DNA of 7,134 nt from CAYXXZ01 sp050175615 (GTDB lineage Bacteria > Pseudomonadota > Gammaproteobacteria > Pseudomonadales > Porticoccaceae): assembly GCA_050175615.1 (NCBI GenBank), contig JBFXIU010000173.1:1-7134 (forward strand), written 5' to 3'. Made by a program: the position numbers and the translations under genes. Shown piece after piece: positions 5,558-7,134 of the stretch; position 1 is the first letter of the stretch; each line of letters opens with the position of its first letter. The notes below the pieces were generated by a model. That model was not told the DNA's origin and did not search any database. It worked only from the letters and a program-made list of their open reading frames with translations.

Positions 5558-6479
5558 ATGTGGTTTAAAAATTTAAAGCTATTCCGCCTCATGCCAGAAT
5601 TCAATTTCACAGCCGCGGATCTTGAAACCAAACTTGAGCGGCAACTATTCCAGCCGGGCGGCCAGTTAGAAATGCAAAACATGGGCTGGGTGCCTCCATG
5701 CGGGGGGTGACCTGGTTCACGCGCTTGATGGTCAGTATCTGCTATCGCTTCGAGTGGAAAAGAAACTGCTCCCCGCTTCTGTCGTTAATCAAGCGACACA
5801 GGAGCGGGTTCATGAAATCTGGGCAGGGCAAGGCTACAGACCCGGTCGCAAACAGCTTAAAGAAATCAAGGAACAGGTTACAGAAGAATTATTGCCCAAA
5901 GCTTTTAGTATTTTCCGTGACACCAAAGTTTGGATAGACATCCGGAACCACTGGTTGATTATTGATGCGGCTTCAGCAGGTAAGTCCGATGAAGTTATTG
6001 GCATGCTGGCCAAAGTACTGGATCCGCTTCCGGTGCAAAGCCTGTTTACTGAACTGTCGCCTTCTGCCGCCATGACTGAATGGCTGCTACAGGATGAGGC
6101 CGCCGCCAACTTCACTATTGACCAAGACACGGAATTACGTTCCAGTGCAGAGAATGGCGCCACGGTGCGTTTTATCAAGCAACAGCCAGATCATCACGAC
6201 ACATCAAAGCATATCCAGTCTGGCAAACAATGTACCCGCCTGGCATTGACCTGGGCGGACCGGATTTCATTTGTGCTGAATGAATCACTGGATATCAAAC
6301 GTGTTACGCCGCTGGACATTCTGACGGAAGGCTGCGACTTTTCAAGCATGGACGACACAGAACGCTTCGATGCTGACATGACGCTGATGTGTGCTGAGCT
6401 GGCCAAGCTGCTGGATGATCTGGTTCTGGCGCTGGGCGGTGAAAGAGTGAGGCAAGGCAATGAACAGAAAGCAGCGTAG
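5558..6479 (+). pseudogene. rdgC: rdgC, recombination-associated protein, split by a +1 frame change
   Basis: RdgC is a ring-shaped dimeric DNA-binding protein that in E. coli restrains RecA. The start MWFKNLKLFRL at ATG 5558 (AAGGA at 5548-5552, overlapping the ssb stop) and MGWVPP match the E. coli N-terminus. The frame then stops at TGA 5708-5710 after 50 codons. Homology continues in the +1 frame with DLVHALDGQYLLSL, VEKKLLPASVVNQA, LLPKAFSIFRDTKVWID, LIIDAAS, MTEWL, RLALTWADRISFVL, and ERFDADMTLM, to TAA 6477-6479. Removing one G from the six-G run at 5702-5707 gives an uninterrupted protein of about 306 aa, close to E. coli's 303. There are no other lesions. As read, it makes a 50 aa fragment; an internal GTG at 5754 has no good ribosome binding site. 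It may be a pseudogene, a frameshifted functional gene or a sequence error. Confidence 0.93.
5699..5711 (+). other. Frame-change site in rdgC: TGC GGG GGG TGA C
   Basis: The zero frame reads TGC GGG GGG TGA, with the next base C. The RdgC-homologous frame after it reads GGT GAC CTG, which requires skipping one base. The zero frame carries homology up to MGWVPPC and the +1 frame has its own stop at 5667-5669, so the shift must fall between 5670 and 5707; the G run is the obvious place. The stop context UGAC is the same weak context used at the E. coli prfB +1 frameshift site, but the internal Shine-Dalgarno of prfB is not seen here. A simple one-base expansion of the G tract explains the data equally well. 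Confidence 0.7.
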
Positions 6480-7014
6480 ATCAAAGCCCAAAAAGCGAAC
6501 AGTCATTGATTACGATCTTTTCCAGAAGCGGTTTGATTATCTGATCGAATCAAACATTCATCGCCCGTTGACCCAAGATGAAATTAACAATTTTCACGCC
6601 CCGTGGCAGGCTGCGATCAACAGCTTGCGTTTCGGCATGATGACGGAAGAAGAGTATTTCACTCTGTCAAAAATGCTGATACTCGGCACTGAACTAGCTG
6701 GCTTGATTGGCCAATATGACAAGTCAGGAAAAATAATAGAGGCTGGTAATGGATACCAAAAATACGGCAATCTTCTTGGGATTATTGGTGATCGACATAC
6801 CGAAACCGGTAAATACATTGCTGCCGGCGATGAGCTTAACGCACTGGAAGAAGCCAAAAATACGAATCTGGAGCTGCTTGAGCTGGCTAATTACGCGCAC
6901 GTTATTAAAGCTGCCAGGCAGACCGGTCTCATCGTTGGGAGCATGCTTCGCACGGCATCAAGGAAACAATATGCAGCAAGAAAAAATGGAGCGCCCCATC
7001 ACACCACGGCTTAA
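6460..7014 (+). CDS. Phage protein of unknown function, 184 aa
   Basis: ATG 6460 lies 20 bases inside the end of rdgC, with GAGG at 6449-6452 as a ribosome binding site. The first residues, MNRKQRRSKPKKR, are strongly basic, a start I have seen on other phage early proteins; it could contact nucleic acid. The rest is predicted mainly helical: HAPWQAAINSLRFGMMTEEE (about 46-65), a glycine-rich centre (GQYDKSGKIIEAGNGYQKYG), a helical pair with LNALEEAKNTNLELLELANYA cut by charged turns, and a basic C-terminus (SRKQYAARKNG). There is no clear membrane segment or catalytic motif. The overlap with rdgC implies co-translation, so a frame break in rdgC could reduce its expression by polarity. Function not recognised. 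Confidence 0.8.
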   Translation: MNRKQRRSKPKKRTVIDYDLFQKRFDYLIESNIHRPLTQDEINNFHAPWQAAINSLRFGMMTEEEYFTLSKMLILGTELAGLIGQYDKSGKIIEAGNGYQKYGNLLGIIGDRHTETGKYIAAGDELNALEEAKNTNLELLELANYAHVIKAARQTGLIVGSMLRTASRKQYAARKNGAPHHTTA

Positions 7015-7134
7015 GCATTTTAAGCCTGGCAGCCTGGTCACGCTCAAGATCGACAAAAAGCAGTACACAATCGGGCATCGTAAAGATGACCGATACGTCT
7101 GGCTGTCTGAAGCAGCGTTTGCTGGGCTGGATTG
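6971..7134 (+). CDS. 5' part of an unknown small phage gene (partial)
   Basis: From ATG 6971 the frame is open for 54 codons and runs off the window. AAGGA at 6960-6964 provides a ribosome binding site six bases upstream. It overlaps the end of the 184 aa gene by 44 bases in a different frame; an in-frame ATG at 6986 is an alternative start. After a polar lead the protein reads FKPGSLVTLKIDKKQYTIGH and YVWLSEAAFAGLD, which looks like alternating strands ending in a helix, possibly a small beta-barrel or winged fold, but no family is identifiable. The stretch after base 7014 has no other gene candidate on the + strand, which supports this call. Confidence 0.6.
   Translation, partial: MQQEKMERPITPRLKHFKPGSLVTLKIDKKQYTIGHRKDDRYVWLSEAAFAGLD

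Noticed and set aside
5698..5937. Forward open frame of 79 codons across the rdgC break
   Set aside because: It is in the third frame, and its translation has no similarity to RdgC, while both other frames carry clear RdgC sequence on their respective sides of the break.
7008..7026. Hairpin GGCTTAA-GCATT-TTAAGCC at the stop of the 184 aa gene, considered as a terminator
   Set aside because: The stem is only 7 bp and partly A/T, no T run follows, and it lies within the next reading frame, so it is unlikely to terminate transcription.

Overview
The window looks like the early (DNA recombination/replication) region of a temperate phage or prophage from a Gram-negative bacterium, probably a beta- or gammaproteobacterium. 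The grounds are a proteobacterial-type RdgC homologue, a proteobacterial-type SSB, a phage-type small protein with the HTPGPW motif, and dense one-strand packing of short genes. Base composition is moderate, around half GC by eye. No structural, integrase, lysis or repressor gene is visible, so the phage type and host cannot be fixed from this piece.

Layout: every gene I support is on the + strand and almost every junction is an overlap or a gap of a few bases, so the window reads as the middle of one long operon. The only untranslated stretch of any size is the 38 bases at 130-167. No convincing promoter or terminator was found. The left third holds the 3' end of an unknown gene (1-129) and four small genes: 88 aa, 41 aa, 100 aa (HTPGPW family) and a 58 aa protein with one C-terminal membrane segment.

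The centre is a recombination module. It contains a PD-(D/E)XK exonuclease of the RecB/Cas4 type with four cysteines placed for an Fe-S cluster (1015-1818), a free-standing HNH-like gene wedged in without any spacer (1820-2314), a probable RecT-like single-strand annealing protein with a long acidic tail (2311-3228), a 603 aa SMC/RecF/SbcC-like ATPase with unusual signature and Walker B motifs (3232-5043), and an SSB (5043-5549). The expected joint role, inferred from family knowledge, is resection of double-strand ends, coating of the exposed strand by SSB, annealing by the RecT-like protein, and ATP-dependent control of the nuclease by the SMC-like protein.

The right third holds rdgC, clearly recognisable along its whole length but split by a +1 frame change at a run of six G followed by TGAC (5699-5711). 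It is followed by a 184 aa protein of unknown function and the start of another unknown gene that runs off the window. The rdgC break is the most notable anomaly: everything after it is intact, so it is a very recent mutation, a sequence error, a phase-variable tract, or a genuine frameshift site.
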